Origin: Candidatus Binatia bacterium
GTDB lineage: Bacteria > Desulfobacterota_B > Binatia > UBA9968
Length of the DNA stretch: 6,606 nt
Direction: 5' to 3'
Assembly: GCA_025922795.1 (NCBI GenBank)
Contig: JAICHC010000164.1
Coordinates: 1 to 6,606 of the forward strand
The notes under the pieces were generated by a model. That model was not told the origin of the DNA. It saw nothing but the letters and a program-made list of their open reading frames with translations, and ran no database searches. Numbering within the stretch: position 1 is the first letter of the stretch; each line of letters starts with the position of its first letter. Below are positions 5,719-6,606 of this stretch, piece after piece. Made by a program: the position numbers and the translations under genes.

Positions 5719-6606
5719 ATAATTGCCGGTCAGGTAGTCTAAATCACCGAACAGAGCCTCAAGTTTCGCAAGCACGGAGTCCGGCAGCGCAGGCTTCAAA
5801 ATCGCCGCGACGTTTTCTCTTAAATGTTCGGGATTGCCGGTTCCTGAGAGAACAACGTCGACGCCTGATTCATGCCGGCAAAAACGATAAGCCGCCTCAG
5901 GCAACGAAGCCGCACCGCTTTCTTTAAGCAAAAAACCAAGTGGATCTTTGGCGTCGAGCGCGCCGTGCGCGATCGCGCCCTTTGCGGTTAACTCGACGCA
6001 CATCTCTTTCAACCTCTCGGGTTGGCTGAGCGCGCGGCGGACCGCAAACATATTGAGCACGCCGACGCCTTTGCCGCTGGTCAGCGGGAAAACGGACTTG
6101 CGCGCCGACGGATTCAAGAGACTGAAGCCGACCATCACCACATCCCACAAATCTTCCTTGAGCCCTTGTTGCAACACCGTATGCGACGGGTCCTGGACGA
6201 AACCTTCGGTGACGCCGATGAAGCGAATCTTGCCCTGCTGCTTGAGCCGCCGCATAGCGGGCATCAGCCGGTTTTTGGCGAACTCGTAATCTTGCGGCTC
6301 GACGCCGTGCAGGTGATAGACGTCGATGTAATCCGTGCCGATCAGCTTTAAACTCCGCTCCAAACCCTTGACGACTTCTGCTGCTGGATCGGCATGCTCT
6401 TTTACCGGCAATGTTTTTTTTGTGGAGATGACCAACCGGTCCCGCGGCAGTCCAGCAATCGCCTTGCCGACGATCGCCTCGGTCTCGTAGGATTGCGCCG
6501 TATCGAGAAGATTGACGCCGAGATCAAGCGCCTGCCTGACCAGCGCGACTGCATGGTTCGCCGACTGCGGATCATTGCGCATGCCGAGCCGGCTCGGCCC
6601 GCCGCA
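5716..6606 (-). CDS. aldo/keto reductase, 5'-truncated at window edge
   Basis: This is a second NAD(P)H-dependent aldo/keto reductase, only distantly similar to the first. The frame stays open through the window end, and the residues before the first internal Met (codon at 6582-6580) read CGGPSRLG, a conserved N-terminal motif of this branch. The gene therefore starts outside the window, probably 20-30 codons away. Counted from that Met, the tetrad is D27 and Y32 in DTAQSY, K55 in ISTKK, and H92 in YHLHG. Other family segments are GKIRFIGVTE (117-126) and the cofactor-binding LSGTGNPEHLRENV (245-258). It lacks the long loop of the other reductase. The C-terminus, GDLDYLTGNY, is complete, and its TAA stop is formed at the boundary of the palindromic element. 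It converges on the first reductase gene. The substrate is unknown; small aldehydes such as methylglyoxal are plausible. Confidence 0.88.
   Translation of the reverse strand, partial: CGGPSRLGMRNDPQSANHAVALVRQALDLGVNLLDTAQSYETEAIVGKAIAGLPRDRLVISTKKTLPVKEHADPAAEVVKGLERSLKLIGTDYIDVYHLHGVEPQDYEFAKNRLMPAMRRLKQQGKIRFIGVTEGFVQDPSHTVLQQGLKEDLWDVVMVGFSLLNPSARKSVFPLTSGKGVGVLNMFAVRRALSQPERLKEMCVELTAKGAIAHGALDAKDPLGFLLKESGAASLPEAAYRFCRHESGVDVVLSGTGNPEHLRENVAAILKPALPDSVLAKLEALFGDLDYLTGNY

Noticed and set aside
5646..5927. 93-codon open frame on + spanning the palindromic element and the end of the second reductase
   Set aside because: It crosses the element boundary and runs antisense to a real gene; no domain or initiation signal is seen.
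1..6606. CRISPR arrays, tRNA or rRNA genes, transposase genes, defence or toxin-antitoxin modules
   Set aside because: Looked for throughout; no regularly spaced repeats, cloverleaf-like sequence, or matching protein motifs were seen.

Overview
The window looks like chromosomal DNA from a moderately GC-rich, uncultured-type environmental bacterium, perhaps a soil or sediment lineage from the Deltaproteobacteria, Tectomicrobia, Binatota or Rokubacteria sphere. That guess rests only on codon style and gene mix. No rRNA, tRNA or other marker gene is present, so the taxonomy is open. All six genes have similar base and codon use and read as ordinary housekeeping or accessory metabolism. No phage genes, transposase, CRISPR array or defence genes are visible.

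Layout, left to right. (1) A 5'-truncated gene on + for a VWA-domain protein with a complete MIDAS metal site and a Met/Gln-rich helical region. (2) A short convergent spacer (1434-1547) with weak hairpins and a 7-8 bp tandem repeat of TTGAACG type. (3) A FIST-domain sensory protein on -. (4) A 132-bp divergent spacer with two back-to-back sigma70-like promoters, one for the FIST gene (a nearly leaderless transcript) and one for gloB. (5) gloB (glyoxalase II) on +. (6) A 246-bp spacer with a possible promoter and a small inverted repeat. (7) A two-gene operon on +, a DoxX-family membrane protein translationally coupled by ATGA to a 376-aa aldo/keto reductase. (8) A roughly 220-bp imperfect palindrome with inverted ends, flanked by TA dinucleotides, which resembles a non-autonomous MITE. 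(9) A second, 5'-truncated aldo/keto reductase on -, converging on the first.

How they fit together. Glyoxalase II and two unrelated-looking aldo/keto reductases suggest a loose reactive-carbonyl theme (thioester hydrolysis and NADPH-dependent carbonyl reduction), but there is no shared operon, so this is inference only. The VWA protein belongs to a family that usually works with a MoxR/ChlI-like AAA+ ATPase, which would lie left of the window.

I found no convincing new multi-gene system. The most interesting item is the palindromic MITE-like element at 5495-5718. If it is excised at its TA duplication, a clean empty site is recovered in which the neighbouring reductase keeps exactly the same length.
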